Shown piece after piece: positions 1-8,052 of a stretch of 64,000 bases of DNA. The notes beneath the pieces are model-generated. The model saw only the letters and a list, made by a program, of their open reading frames with translations. It was not told where the DNA came from and ran no database searches. The stretch is from an uncultured bacterium. Its GTDB lineage: Bacteria; Bacillota; Clostridia; Lachnospirales; Lachnospiraceae. The position numbers and the translations under genes are program-made. The stretch is taken from NCBI GenBank assembly GCA_905215625.1, contig CAJMQQ010000007.1:1-64000 (forward strand), in the 5' to 3' direction. The stretch's first letter is position 1; the number at the start of each line of letters is the position of its first letter.

Positions 1-55
1 GTTCAAATCTGGTTGTCGCCTTTCAGGAATCACAGAAATGTGGTTCCTTTTTTTG
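1..55 (+). repeat. attL: 3' end of tRNA-Cys plus terminator, direct repeat with 24697-24751
   Basis: These 55 bases recur exactly at 24697-24751. They begin in a tRNA T-arm (GTTCAAATCTGGT), run through the acceptor 3' strand TGTCGCC, and then form a hairpin AGGAATCACA/TGTGGTTCCT with a T tract at 49-54. The other copy extends further left into an anticodon loop CTGCAAC (GCA, cysteine). The complete tRNA-Cys probably lies just upstream of the window. The pair marks the ends of a 24.7-kb integrated element. Confidence 0.9.
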
Positions 56-77
56 ATTCAAAAAGCCTTTAAAATAA

Positions 78-133
78 AGGAATTCTGACCATTTTAGGAA
101 TTATTATTAAAAATGATCAGAGTTCCTTTTTTT
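78..133 (+). terminator. Second terminator-like hairpin behind the tRNA end
   Basis: An imperfect inverted repeat pairs AGGAATTCTGACCATT (79-94) with AATGATCAGAGTTCCT, followed by seven T. It resembles the tRNA terminator hairpin at 24-54, so the left end has two in tandem. It would shield the element from tRNA read-through. Confidence 0.65.
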
Positions 134-160
134 CGTGGAAATGCCGTTTTAGAACGAGTT

Positions 161-201
161 GGTACACTATAAATCGAAAGATAGTGTACCAATAGTGTAC
201 C
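161..201. repeat. Candidate integrase arm-type sites, left end
   Basis: ATAGTGTACC occurs at 181-190 and 192-201 (11-bp spacing) and once inverted at 161-170. The same direct pair, with one mismatch, is present at 24592-24612 near the right end. Repeats of this kind inside both ends of an element are expected for the N-terminal domain of tyrosine integrases. Binding is inferred. Confidence 0.6.
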
Positions 202-257
202 AAAAAACAGTAACAAGTGAGAGATCTACAGATGACTTGACAAGTATTTGACAGGTT

Positions 258-1235
258 TTAGCGTTTTTTTGAAGGATTTAAAAAAATTTTAAGTTCTGAA
301 ATCACGTCATTACTGTAGCTTTGTATAAAACGCATCAAATATTTATTTAGATTTTGGATAAACGCTTGACGTTCATGTTCTGACTTTGTATTCGGCAATG
401 ATTTTATAAGGTGTTTATCGTTAGTCATTTTTTCGTGTACTAAAATATAAAAATAGTTTGCAACATTTTCCATGATTTCATCGAGATCAGTTTTCGATAC
501 CGAAAAAACAGAGCTATTTTTGTTCTTCTGTCCGACTACAGCATTTCTAATTTTTTGATGAAATTTGTGCTTTGTTTCTTTTTGAAAATCGCCTAATTGT
601 TGATCCAAATGATTGGTAAAGTCTTTATCTTCCATATCGCATTCTTGAATAGATGCTGCTATTTTACTGGAATAAATAAAATCGTGTGCATCTTCGCAAA
701 GCTTTGGAATAATATGGGAGCATAGCCGATTATATATGTAAAATTTGGTATCTGGCACAGTTTTACTGTATTGTGGCTTAGATGAAAGCAGTGCGCTAAA
801 GTACCGTTCAAAAGATTCTAAATCGTTGTCCTCGGCCGATGCAAATAAATCTAAAATGGAATCCAGTCGATACATACGTTCTGGCTCAAGGCAGAGGATT
901 TTTTGTAATAGAGAAGAACGAAAATCTCCAGGCTTGAGAGCAAGTTTAACAGGAGTATTTTCAATGAAAAGTTCTCCTAAAGCGTTTTCAGTAATCGATC
1001 TATGCGCGATTTCGTCAGTATGTTCGACCAGTCCTACAAGGTAATCCGGGGTACATCCAAGAAAATAAGCCATTTTATTTAATTTGTCCTTTTCCATGAC
1101 GCATGATTGTCCGGATTCAATTTGATTGATACGTTGTCTACTGCATCCACAGTATTTCCCTAAATCATCTAGGGTATACTCTTGTAATTCTCTAAGTTCA
1201 CGAACACGCTTTCCATTAATTTTCATTTGAGCCAT
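258..1235 (-). CDS. Xre-family regulator with a long C-terminal domain
   Basis: This 325-residue protein opens with a helix-turn-helix of the Xre/Cro type at about residues 7-62 (VRELRELQEYTLDDLGKYC, SRQRINQIESGQS). The remaining 260 residues are mostly helical and I do not recognise them. The ATG at 1235 follows AGGAGA at normal spacing. The gene lies at the left end and is divergent from the operon holding the excisionase and integrase, the usual place for the master repressor of an integrative element. The roughly 50-bp divergent gap contains the palindrome GTATAC, a possible operator core. The repressor role is inferred from domain and position. Confidence 0.75.
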   Translation of the reverse strand: MAQMKINGKRVRELRELQEYTLDDLGKYCGCSRQRINQIESGQSCVMEKDKLNKMAYFLGCTPDYLVGLVEHTDEIAHRSITENALGELFIENTPVKLALKPGDFRSSLLQKILCLEPERMYRLDSILDLFASAEDNDLESFERYFSALLSSKPQYSKTVPDTKFYIYNRLCSHIIPKLCEDAHDFIYSSKIAASIQECDMEDKDFTNHLDQQLGDFQKETKHKFHQKIRNAVVGQKNKNSSVFSVSKTDLDEIMENVANYFYILVHEKMTNDKHLIKSLPNTKSEHERQAFIQNLNKYLMRFIQSYSNDVISELKIFLNPSKKR

Positions 1236-1463
1236 AGTTTCTCCTAGGTATTTTTAGTCCTGATAAAAACAAGTATACATATCTTTGTGCAGGGACGTCA
1301 AGTGGGTGGGGCGTTTCGTTATAAGAAAAAAGAGGTTAAAATGACATCACACCGGTGGAAAACCCACAAAGGAGACAAATTACAACTCAAATTTGCTCAA
1401 AATAGCTACAAATTAAAATTGATGAACAGAATTTGGTGGGAGATGTGGGGGAAAGGAAAAAAC

Positions 1464-2123
1464 ATGAATAAAGAATCTTTAAGTAACTATAGTCAGGCAT
1501 ACGCACAGGCGAATATGGACATTTATCGACGAGAACAGGAAAAAGCGCAAGAAGCGAAATGGCGTCTAAGGGAGGAGCTGGAGAGCGCGAAAGTAGAAGT
1601 TCAGAAGCGAGCTGCAATGGAGGAACTTATCACTTACGAAAAAAAACAACGGGAGCAAAACAGATCTGACATAGCGAGTTTACGGCAACTCCAAAAAACG
1701 GAGATTGTGGTTACAACTGAAGGAAAGGTTGAAATTCACAAGGAATTATTCGGAGAAGGAAAAGTGGATAGGCCTAATTTCCAAATTATAGAGTTTACCC
1801 AATATCTATTGGAAGAGGCAGGAGCGTATGGAATTTTTGAAATAGTGTTTATGAGTACGGGAGGAGTAAGGAAGATGTATTTGAATTTAGCGAATGTGAC
1901 ATCGAAGGAAGTTAATAAAAAATTTAATCGTGCGGGTATTCGCTTTGGCTTTTCCCATGGAAAGGAATCTGAGATTCGTGAAATGTTGGTAGTAAAGCTG
2001 TTAGCGATTGCACCAGTTAGAAGACTTCCTGCAAAGCATGGCTGGTTTCGAGATGCAGATTTGAAACTACACTTTGCATTTCCAACGGATTTGACGTGGA
2101 AGGAGCTGGAACGTTTATTATGA
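1464..2123 (+). CDS. Element protein of unknown function, first gene of the ATPase operon
   Basis: I do not recognise this protein. The frame is open from a TTG-type start at 1287, but ATG 1464 follows GGGGGAAAGG and begins a natural-looking N terminus (MNKESLSNYSQ). ATG 1341 is a second possibility. From 1464 the product is 219 residues: a charged coiled-coil-like helix at about 10-55 (REQEKAQEAKWRLREEL), then a mixed region with FQIIEFTQYLLEEAGAY. Its stop overlaps the next ATG (ATGA), so the two are translationally coupled. With the next two genes it forms an operon upstream of excisionase and integrase, suggesting a role in maintenance or transfer of the element. Confidence 0.6.
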   Translation: MNKESLSNYSQAYAQANMDIYRREQEKAQEAKWRLREELESAKVEVQKRAAMEELITYEKKQREQNRSDIASLRQLQKTEIVVTTEGKVEIHKELFGEGKVDRPNFQIIEFTQYLLEEAGAYGIFEIVFMSTGGVRKMYLNLANVTSKEVNKKFNRAGIRFGFSHGKESEIREMLVVKLLAIAPVRRLPAKHGWFRDADLKLHFAFPTDLTWKELERLL

Positions 2124-3241
2124 ATCAATTGACTTGCTGGAAAATAGGATTGCTCCAAGTATTGATACTAGCATATCCGGTTTTGGCGACAAATGGCGTG
2201 AAACTTCAGCGGCCGATAGCATTGATAGGAGAAGATGAGAAAAACTTGCAGTTATTGTGGAATCAGCTTTGTATGTTTCCTGAAGAACAGAGACTGATTC
2301 CGTTGTCGATGATGCCGAAAGAATTCGAAAAAAAATGGCTTGAATCCGAATATGGTGTATTTTACTGTAGCTATAATCGAGGTAGATACACTAATCAAAA
2401 CATGGAACGTATAACCGTACAATGTCAAATGGTTGATGATGAAATGGAGCATCAGAAATTGGTTCTACTCTTTTTCAACTGCTATATTCCCAAAGAGGTA
2501 GATGTAGAAGGTACAATGTTTTTTTCACATTTAGATGGGATGGCTTCTCCTTTTAAATGTGACATTGAAAAATTCATTCATTTTTTTATGAGAAATGAAG
2601 CCGGACTTCTGCAAAAAGTAAGAGAAGGAGTGAATGAAATTCAGGAAGCTCATCCTATTTTAACATCAGCAAAGATTTTGCTTGAAAATTATGTGATGAG
2701 TGAAATCTCAACGAAAGAGATACCAGAGTTTTTACAAAAAACATCTTTACTGAATGAAAAAGTACAAGAGGAGTGGGAGGACACAGAAAAGCCAGAAATG
2801 TATGCGATTGCGTTGAATCGAGCTATAAGCGAGAATACTGATTTGTTACCGCCAGTTTTGCCAAGGGAGCGTGTAGAGGCACAGGATATGGAATGGATAG
2901 ATGAGGCAATTTTTTTCGATCATGAGGCATATTACTTGCCCGAGCCGTTTTTTCGATTCATTTGTGAACGTTGTATTTCTTCGGCCAGCACAACCTACAT
3001 AAAATCAAAACTGGCGGAAGCTGGCGTATTAGTTTTCGAAGGAAAGGCCAGAAACTACTTCACTGTAAAAATCGAGGTGGTGACGGTTTACGGTGGCATT
3101 ATTAAAGTGAGAAGGATGAAGCTCCTCCGCAAAAAGTTAGATCAATATGGAGAATTTACATTGCAGGAACTTTCCTTAATGAGAGAGGAGGAGACATATG
3201 AAAGTGAAGACTGGGAAGTCTGTGAAACTTGGGAGGCTTAA
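2120..3241 (+). CDS. Element protein of unknown function, possible degenerate ATPase
   Basis: The 373-residue product starts at ATG 2120, overlapping the previous stop. I do not recognise a family with certainty. The N-terminal part reads LQRPIALIGEDEKNLQLLW, which has the strand-loop-helix feel of a P-loop (GEDEKNLQ) but lacks the lysine. The C-terminal 100 residues (FFRFICERCISSASTTYIK, later RRMKLLRKKLDQYGEF) look like a winged helix. It ends 44 bases inside the next gene. The degenerate P-loop reading is only a suggestion. Confidence 0.55.
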   Translation: MNQLTCWKIGLLQVLILAYPVLATNGVKLQRPIALIGEDEKNLQLLWNQLCMFPEEQRLIPLSMMPKEFEKKWLESEYGVFYCSYNRGRYTNQNMERITVQCQMVDDEMEHQKLVLLFFNCYIPKEVDVEGTMFFSHLDGMASPFKCDIEKFIHFFMRNEAGLLQKVREGVNEIQEAHPILTSAKILLENYVMSEISTKEIPEFLQKTSLLNEKVQEEWEDTEKPEMYAIALNRAISENTDLLPPVLPRERVEAQDMEWIDEAIFFDHEAYYLPEPFFRFICERCISSASTTYIKSKLAEAGVLVFEGKARNYFTVKIEVVTVYGGIIKVRRMKLLRKKLDQYGEFTLQELSLMREEETYESEDWEVCETWEA

Positions 3242-4262
3242 AGGAACGGGAAAATGTGTGCATATTGCAGAGGATGCGGATAATTCCAGCATCTTGGTAC
3301 TGGGGCGTTCAGGCAGTGGTAAGACGTATGCCTTGCAGCAAATCGAAAAAAATATTGCAGAAGGCGGTGGAATGGTATTGGTTTTAAATTTCAACTCCAC
3401 ACATGATTTTCTGAACTACGGAGAAAATCAGAAGGTAAAACGGATTAATATTCGAGCAGAAGGGTATCCGTTTCCACTTTTTTGTCCAATGATATTTCCT
3501 GATGGTCGCAGGGAACGAGAGGAAGATATTGTCGAATCAATCCTCGAAATTTTTGGTGGCGTACTGCCGCTTCCTGTGCGGCAAAAAGCAGAACTTCGCA
3601 TGGCTGTACAGCAAGTAGTTGAACATCCTGAAATGTGGGCACAAGGTATTCAGGCGATACGGGACCTTTTAATGCAAAGAGAGGAAGAGGCAGCTTGGCG
3701 TGTCTACGATAAATTCTATAGTCTGTTTAGCAGTGTAGAATTCCGCCAGCAAGAAGAAAAAATTTTCAGTTCAGGGCAAATAACGATTCTGGATCTCGGC
3801 GACTATGCTGCGAATGTACAACATTTTATTGCGGAGATGACGTTGGCAATTTTATACAGATATTTTTGTATCTGGGGCAGGTATGCAAAGCAGCCATTGT
3901 TCGTTGTGCTGGACGAGTTCCAAATTTTGCGATTAACCCGTAACTCGATTCTGGCACACATTCTCCGTGAAGGCCGGAAGCACAATTTAGCATTACTTTT
4001 GGCGACGCAGACGTTGGGAACTTTCAACAAGGAGCAGGTGTCGGTCATTCGGCAGGCAGCGACGCAACTGTATTTTCGGCCGGATGTGAAGTGTTTGAAA
4101 AATCTTGAAAAGGAATATACAGGGGAAAATTGGGGGAATATTCGAGAAAAAGTGCCATCATTCCAACGGGGAGAATGTATTGCTGTTGGCCGTTTCGAGA
4201 CTGGGACTATGGAAATAAGAAAGCCAATTATGATGACTTTTCGAGAAAAAGGAGGAACGTAA
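3198..4262 (+). CDS. HerA/FtsK-superfamily ATPase
   Basis: The product has 354 residues. Walker A is GRSGSGKT at 36-43, Walker B is LFVVLDE at 234-240 followed by FQ, and a sensor-like LLLATQT is at 266-272 after REGRKHN. This is the pattern of HerA/VirD4/TraD-type DNA-pumping ATPases, here compact and without membrane segments. AGGAGG precedes ATG 3198, which lies inside the end of the preceding gene. In this position it could move or remodel element DNA, or serve as a minimal coupling protein for the relaxase at 7389. A defence HerA is possible, but no partner nuclease (such as a SIR2 or DUF4297 protein) sits next to it. Confidence 0.8.
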   Translation: MKVKTGKSVKLGRLKGTGKCVHIAEDADNSSILVLGRSGSGKTYALQQIEKNIAEGGGMVLVLNFNSTHDFLNYGENQKVKRINIRAEGYPFPLFCPMIFPDGRREREEDIVESILEIFGGVLPLPVRQKAELRMAVQQVVEHPEMWAQGIQAIRDLLMQREEEAAWRVYDKFYSLFSSVEFRQQEEKIFSSGQITILDLGDYAANVQHFIAEMTLAILYRYFCIWGRYAKQPLFVVLDEFQILRLTRNSILAHILREGRKHNLALLLATQTLGTFNKEQVSVIRQAATQLYFRPDVKCLKNLEKEYTGENWGNIREKVPSFQRGECIAVGRFETGTMEIRKPIMMTFREKGGT

Positions 4263-4264
4263 AA

Positions 4265-4471
4265 ATGAAGAAAACAAAAGAGGATGCGAATATTCGAGTT
4301 TATACTAAATCCGATCTGCTGGAAATTTTCCCTTTTGGTCGCACGAAGCTGCAACAGCTGCTTACGGCCGGAGTGTTGCCAGTCGTGAAAGTTGGCAAAT
4401 CGTACCTAACATCAGAGGCGCAGATTCAACGCTGGTTACTCGAAAACACAGGTAAGGAAATTTTTTATTGA
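4265..4471 (+). CDS. Excisionase-like helix-turn-helix protein
   Basis: ATG 4265 follows AGGAGG at good spacing. The frame continues upstream, but only antiparallel to the ATPase coding sequence. The 68-residue product has an excisionase/AlpA-type winged HTH: VYTKSDLLEIFPFGRTKLQQ, then VVKVGKSYLTSEAQIQRWL. It lies 2 bases after the ATPase stop and directly before the integrase. That is the standard order for an excisionase acting as directionality factor. Confidence 0.8.
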   Translation: MKKTKEDANIRVYTKSDLLEIFPFGRTKLQQLLTAGVLPVVKVGKSYLTSEAQIQRWLLENTGKEIFY

Positions 4472-4480
4472 TGCTGGATG

Positions 4481-4512
4481 CCCCTGGAACTACCTCCAGG
4501 GGTCCATTTTTT
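4481..4512 (+). terminator. Hairpin between excisionase and integrase
   Basis: CCCCTGGA (4481-4488) pairs perfectly with TCCAGGGG (4495-4502) across a 6-base loop, and six T follow at 4507-4512. It is an intrinsic terminator or attenuator only a few bases before the integrase ribosome site (GGAGGG at 4513-4518), so int expression from the operon probably depends on read-through. Confidence 0.75.
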
Positions 4513-4523
4513 GGAGGGATATT

Positions 4524-5690
4524 ATGGTAGAAAAAGAAACTATGAAAAAACGCCGTAAAAAAGGCGAAGGTTCGATTACAATGAAAGAAAATGGGACGTA
4601 TTTGGGACGGATTACGATTGCGGGATATGAACCATTTTCCTGTACCGGAGCAACGAAAAAGGAGGTAGAACGGAAACTAGAGGAATTTAAAATCCGAACC
4701 TTAAAAAAAGAGGTAATACCGCAAAAAATATTTGTCAATGCCTATATTGAGAAATGGCTGGAAACCGTAAAACGGCCATCTTTAAAGGCTGCATCCTTTG
4801 ATCGACTGGAACGTACATACCTGACGCAGATTAAAGATAGTCGGGTAGGAAGATGCCAGCTGGGAAATATTACATCAATGGACGTGCAAGGACTGATTAA
4901 TGAGAAGAGCAGGACACTTTCCTACTCATCTCTAAAGAAAATATATGAGTTGTTAAATGGATGCTTTGAGTATGCGGTTATCTGCAGAGAGATGGATTTT
5001 AATCCAGTGCGAGCAGTGCAGATGCCAAAAAAAGAAAATTTAAATAAGAAGGAGAAGCAAATGAGCGTATTTAGTAAAGAGGAACTTGCCAGAATAGAAA
5101 ATGTGGCAGCCATTACGTATCAGTCAGGAGAGGTACGGTATAAGCATATATGGTTTTTTATATTACTGGCAAATACTGGACTTCGAGCAGGGGAAGCGAT
5201 AGCATTGACCTGGGATAATGTAGATTTGGAAAAGGGATTCATTTATGTGAGGCAGAATGCGTCAGTAGTTCAGGAGCGGAGCCATGATAGCGAAAAACGC
5301 TATAAAGTAATCATTACGACGGTTAAAACGAAAAACGGTGAAAGAATAGTTCCCTGTAATGCGAAGGCAAAGCAGGCCTTGGAAGGGATGAGAGGTTATC
5401 AGGAGACGCACCATATCAAAAGCAAATATGTGGATTGTAATGATAAGGGGGAGTTATTGAGCCAGCAGACATTGCCAAAAATTTTGAAGGCGATCTTGAA
5501 AGCGGCAGATGTACCGTATCGAAGCGTCCATTCTTTTCGCCATACCTTTGCTACTAATTTAATCGAAGCCGGTGTAGATGTGAAAGTGGTAAGCCAGCTA
5601 CTAGGCCACAGTTCCGTAAAGATAACGTATGACACCTATGTGCATATAGGGGTCGATCATGCTATGGAAGCAGTAAAGCGAATAGGATAG
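4524..5690 (+). CDS. int: Tyrosine recombinase (integrase)
   Basis: A full-length 388-residue integrase of the Tn916/lambda type. The N-terminal arm-binding domain (about 10-60, GEGSITMKENGTYLGRITI) is followed by a SAM-like core-binding domain (about 68-165) and the catalytic domain. Catalytic residues visible are R221 (NTGLRAGEA), a lysine near 268-270, H336-x-x-R339 (HSFRH), H362 (LLGHSS) and the nucleophile Y372 (YDTYVH). GGAGGG precedes the ATG. It should catalyse integration at the tRNA-Cys 3' end and, with the excisionase, excision. It lies about 4.5 kb inside the element, not at its very end. Confidence 0.95.
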   Translation: MVEKETMKKRRKKGEGSITMKENGTYLGRITIAGYEPFSCTGATKKEVERKLEEFKIRTLKKEVIPQKIFVNAYIEKWLETVKRPSLKAASFDRLERTYLTQIKDSRVGRCQLGNITSMDVQGLINEKSRTLSYSSLKKIYELLNGCFEYAVICREMDFNPVRAVQMPKKENLNKKEKQMSVFSKEELARIENVAAITYQSGEVRYKHIWFFILLANTGLRAGEAIALTWDNVDLEKGFIYVRQNASVVQERSHDSEKRYKVIITTVKTKNGERIVPCNAKAKQALEGMRGYQETHHIKSKYVDCNDKGELLSQQTLPKILKAILKAADVPYRSVHSFRHTFATNLIEAGVDVKVVSQLLGHSSVKITYDTYVHIGVDHAMEAVKRIG

Positions 5691-5769
5691 TTTTTGTAGG
5701 CGCTAGGTATTCCTTTTAAAGTATGTTATACTGGGATTCAGAGATCTGAACCAGAAATGAGGAAACTTT

Positions 5770-6696
5770 ATGGAGATGGAGTTAAAAAGAGATATTTATG
5801 ACGAACTACTCCGATGGAAAAATCGCAGTTCCGGACTTGTTCTGGAACTGGAGGGAGCCAGACAGGTAGGAAAGACATACATTCTTGATAAATTTGCTAG
5901 GGAACAGTATCGGCAGTATATCTATATCAATATGATCGGACAGTCTGGAGAATATTTCCTGGATTGCTATAAAAAGGCTTATCGCCGGACAAGCGGGCAG
6001 GAACAATCGGAAAATGGCATGGCTGCAGTTCTGAAGATGTATGAACCTGAGTTTTCGGACAGCAAAGATACCGTAGTTGTCATTGATGAAATATAGGAAT
6101 CACCGGTAATCTACAGCCGTATTCGTGAATTTGCCAGAGAATTTGCCTGTGATTTTATTGTGACAGGGGGCTATCTTGGGAAAACAAGGGAAAAGGAGTT
6201 TTTTTTGTCTGCAGGTGACACCGACACCTTGATTATGTAAACCCTGTCCTTTCCAGAGTTTTTAGGGGCATTTGGGAAACGAGATTTGTATGAGACGATT
6301 TCTCTGGATGGGAAGGATGACCATGCCCGGTATGATGAAATCAAATATTATTTTGACCTATATTGTCAGATAGGCGGATATCCAAGAGTGGTACAAAACT
6401 ATTTGGAAACCGGAGATCTGGGGCAAAGCAGACGGCTGTTGGAACAGATTATCAATATTTTTATTAAGGAATCATCCAGATACTTTGAATCCGAATTGGA
6501 CATTGAGATTTTTGGTCTGGAAGTAAAGGCTGGAAAGAATATGGGTAATACAGCTGTAGCATTATTGGATGCTGGTTTACTGGATTTTCTGTACTATCTG
6601 AAAGGTAATACTTATGGTGGAAGTACGGCAGACGGTAAAACGCAGACAGTACCAATCTATCTGGCCGGAAGGATAACTTTCGATAAGGGAATGTAA
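5770..6696 (+). pseudogene. Broken AAA ATPase-DUF4143 gene (copy 1)
   Basis: The frame encodes an AAA_14/DUF4143 ATPase (GARQVGKTY P-loop, then VVVIDEI), interrupted by two in-frame stops. The TAG at 6094-6096 sits where the intact paralogue at 21721 has glutamine in DEIQES. The TAA at 6238-6240 sits where it has glutamine in IQTLSF. Both are C-to-T changes of glutamine codons. Beyond ESSRYFE the middle of the C-terminal domain is missing and the frame joins directly to GLEVKAGKN. So two nonsense mutations and an internal deletion of roughly 130-150 codons are visible in one reading frame. Confidence 0.9.
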
Positions 6697-6714
6697 TAGA
6701 ATAATTTTTAAGAA

Positions 6715-6761
6715 AGGTGCTGTTTTCTGCTTGGGACAGAGAGCAGCACCTGTTATTTTTT
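6715..6761 (+). terminator. Terminator after the broken ATPase gene
   Basis: AGGTGCTG (6715-6722) pairs with CAGCACCT (6744-6751), with an inner TCTG/CAGA pairing and a T run ending at 6761. It separates the pseudogene from the converging small gene at 6782. Confidence 0.65.
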
Positions 6762-6781
6762 GCTTATTTTTCTTGTTGGAT

Positions 6782-6964
6782 TTATAATCCGGCTTGACGT
6801 AGGATATATTCTTCGACGGATTTTCTGGGGATTTTCCAAATATGCCCTATTTTAAATGCCTGTAATGTATTTGATTTTAAAAGACGGTATGCTGTGTTAC
6901 GTCCGATGTAGAGTATATTACATAGATCATCAATCGTTATCAATTCATCATATTCTTCAAACAT
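6782..6964 (-). CDS. Small excisionase/AlpA-type HTH protein
   Basis: The 60-residue product is a MerR/excisionase-like HTH: LITIDDLCNILYIGRNTAYR, then AFKIGHIWKIPRKSVEEYI. GGAGG lies 6 bases upstream of the ATG. It is divergent from mobC and separated from it by about 180 bases that contain a large inverted repeat. It may act as a second directionality factor, or regulate the mobilization genes. It differs from the excisionase-like protein at 4265. Confidence 0.75.
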   Translation of the reverse strand: MFEEYDELITIDDLCNILYIGRNTAYRLLKSNTLQAFKIGHIWKIPRKSVEEYILRQAGL

Positions 6965-7072
6965 TGAGTACCTCCATTGCTTTTTATAAAGATGTACATG
7001 GGTAACTGGTGGTAAAAGAAGACATAAAATAACGAGAAGTAATATTAAAAAATTTCACAAACATATCCATAA

Positions 7073-7111
7073 AAGTAGGAGAGGGAATGTGTAATACATC
7101 CCCACCTACTT
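7073..7111 (+). other. Candidate oriT inverted repeat upstream of mobC
   Basis: AAGTAGG (7073-7079) pairs with CCTACTT (7105-7111). Inside it GGGAATGT pairs with ACATCCCC with one mismatch, leaving a small loop. The sequence lies in the 179-base non-coding gap directly before mobC and the relaxase. A nested, slightly imperfect inverted repeat beside the relaxase gene is the normal form of an origin of transfer. I see no nic motif I can name, so this is inference. Confidence 0.4.
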
Positions 7112-7143
7112 GCTAAGATACTGCGAAATGAGGAGGAAAGAAC

Positions 7144-7410
7144 ATGATAACATCAATTCGATTTACAGAAGATGAGGAGAAGATACTTCAACGACTAATG
7201 GAACAGACAGGTTTGCAAAAAACGCAATTGATTAAAAGGAGCCTATTTATGGAAAATCCAGTACCAATAATAGATCACAGCCGAGAAATATATCTGCTGC
7301 TCCAACATATCCGTGGGGAATTAGAAAGGTTGGAATCAACACAGAAGGTAATAATTTCTGATAGTATTAAAGAGGAGTTGTGGAAGGTATGCCAAAAATT
7401 GTCTGCGTAA
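7144..7410 (+). CDS. mobC: MobC-like relaxosome accessory protein
   Basis: The 88-residue product begins with a ribbon-helix-helix pattern (ITSIRFTEDEEKILQRLM, LQKTQLIKRSLF), followed by a helical tail (YLLLQHIRGELERLES). This matches the plasmid mobilization MobC class, which opens oriT for the relaxase. GAGGAGG precedes the ATG. The end overlaps the relaxase start, as is usual for mobC-mobA pairs. Size and sequence alone would not prove MobC; the neighbour makes the case. Confidence 0.7.
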   Translation: MITSIRFTEDEEKILQRLMEQTGLQKTQLIKRSLFMENPVPIIDHSREIYLLLQHIRGELERLESTQKVIISDSIKEELWKVCQKLSA

Positions 7411-7961
7411 ACGAAAAGGGAAAGGTTTATAATACACCGGAAGATTTAGCAAAGATTGTTCACTATGTATATAATCCATTGAAGACGACAGAGGATGTAG
7501 TTAGGCCAGGTCATGCGATCGGGGACTATACGGGCTGTTATCCGTTTATTGGCCCAGAGCATGGAAGCCATGATGCAACTGCCGTATCGGCGTATATGCT
7601 TCTAAACAATGCAATCTATGGGAAAACTTGCAGAAATTTGATTCGCCATTGGGTAATTAGTTTTCATAAGGCAGATTATATAATGCCCTGCGATGCGGCT
7701 AATTTGGGTGATTTTTTAATTAGAGTTATTGGAGAGACTTATATCTCCGCATTTGGAGTTCATATGGATACTCACTATATACATCTTCACTTAATAATCA
7801 ACTGTGTCGGCTGGCGGAATGGAAAACGCTATGATGTTTCATATGAAGGAAAGTGGATCAACAATATGTTGGAAGGCTGGTATCGAGATCATATGAATAA
7901 TCTGCTAAAAGATATGGATGCCAAGAGGCGATGTGAACGCTATTTATATGGGGAGTATTAA
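7389..7961 (+). CDS. Short relaxase (MobA/VirD2-like)
   Basis: The product has about 190 residues. ATG 7389 is preferred over GTG 7380; GAGGAG lies 11 bases upstream. The metal-binding motif of the relaxase_Mob family is clear as HMDTHYIHLHLIIN, with the expected three histidines, and an upstream VISFHKAD strand fits the family core. Most relaxases of this group are 300-500 residues with C-terminal extensions. This one stops soon after the nuclease core, at YRDHMNNLLKDMD, so it is either a minimal form or naturally truncated. It overlaps mobC by 22 bases. It would nick oriT and allow mobilization by a helper element. Confidence 0.8.
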   Translation: MPKIVCVNEKGKVYNTPEDLAKIVHYVYNPLKTTEDVVRPGHAIGDYTGCYPFIGPEHGSHDATAVSAYMLLNNAIYGKTCRNLIRHWVISFHKADYIMPCDAANLGDFLIRVIGETYISAFGVHMDTHYIHLHLIINCVGWRNGKRYDVSYEGKWINNMLEGWYRDHMNNLLKDMDAKRRCERYLYGEY

Positions 7962-7983
7962 TCGTTTTTAGACATTACTATAG

Positions 7984-8028
7984 AAAGCTGCCATTTCACG
8001 AGTAACTATTCGAAAAGTGGCAGCTTTT
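7984..8028. terminator. Bidirectional terminator between converging operons
   Basis: AAAGCTGCCA (7984-7993) pairs with TGGCAGCTTT (8018-8027), extended by TTTC/GAAA, with runs of T/A on both outer sides. It lies between the relaxase gene and the leftward operon ending at 8053, and can serve both. Confidence 0.7.
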
Positions 8029-8052
8029 AAGAGGGTTTACAAAAGGTTGATA

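Noticed and set aside
3198..4262. HerA-based defence system
   Set aside because: The ATPase fits HerA, but no nuclease partner adjoins it, and its neighbours are excisionase and integrase, so an element-maintenance role is more likely.
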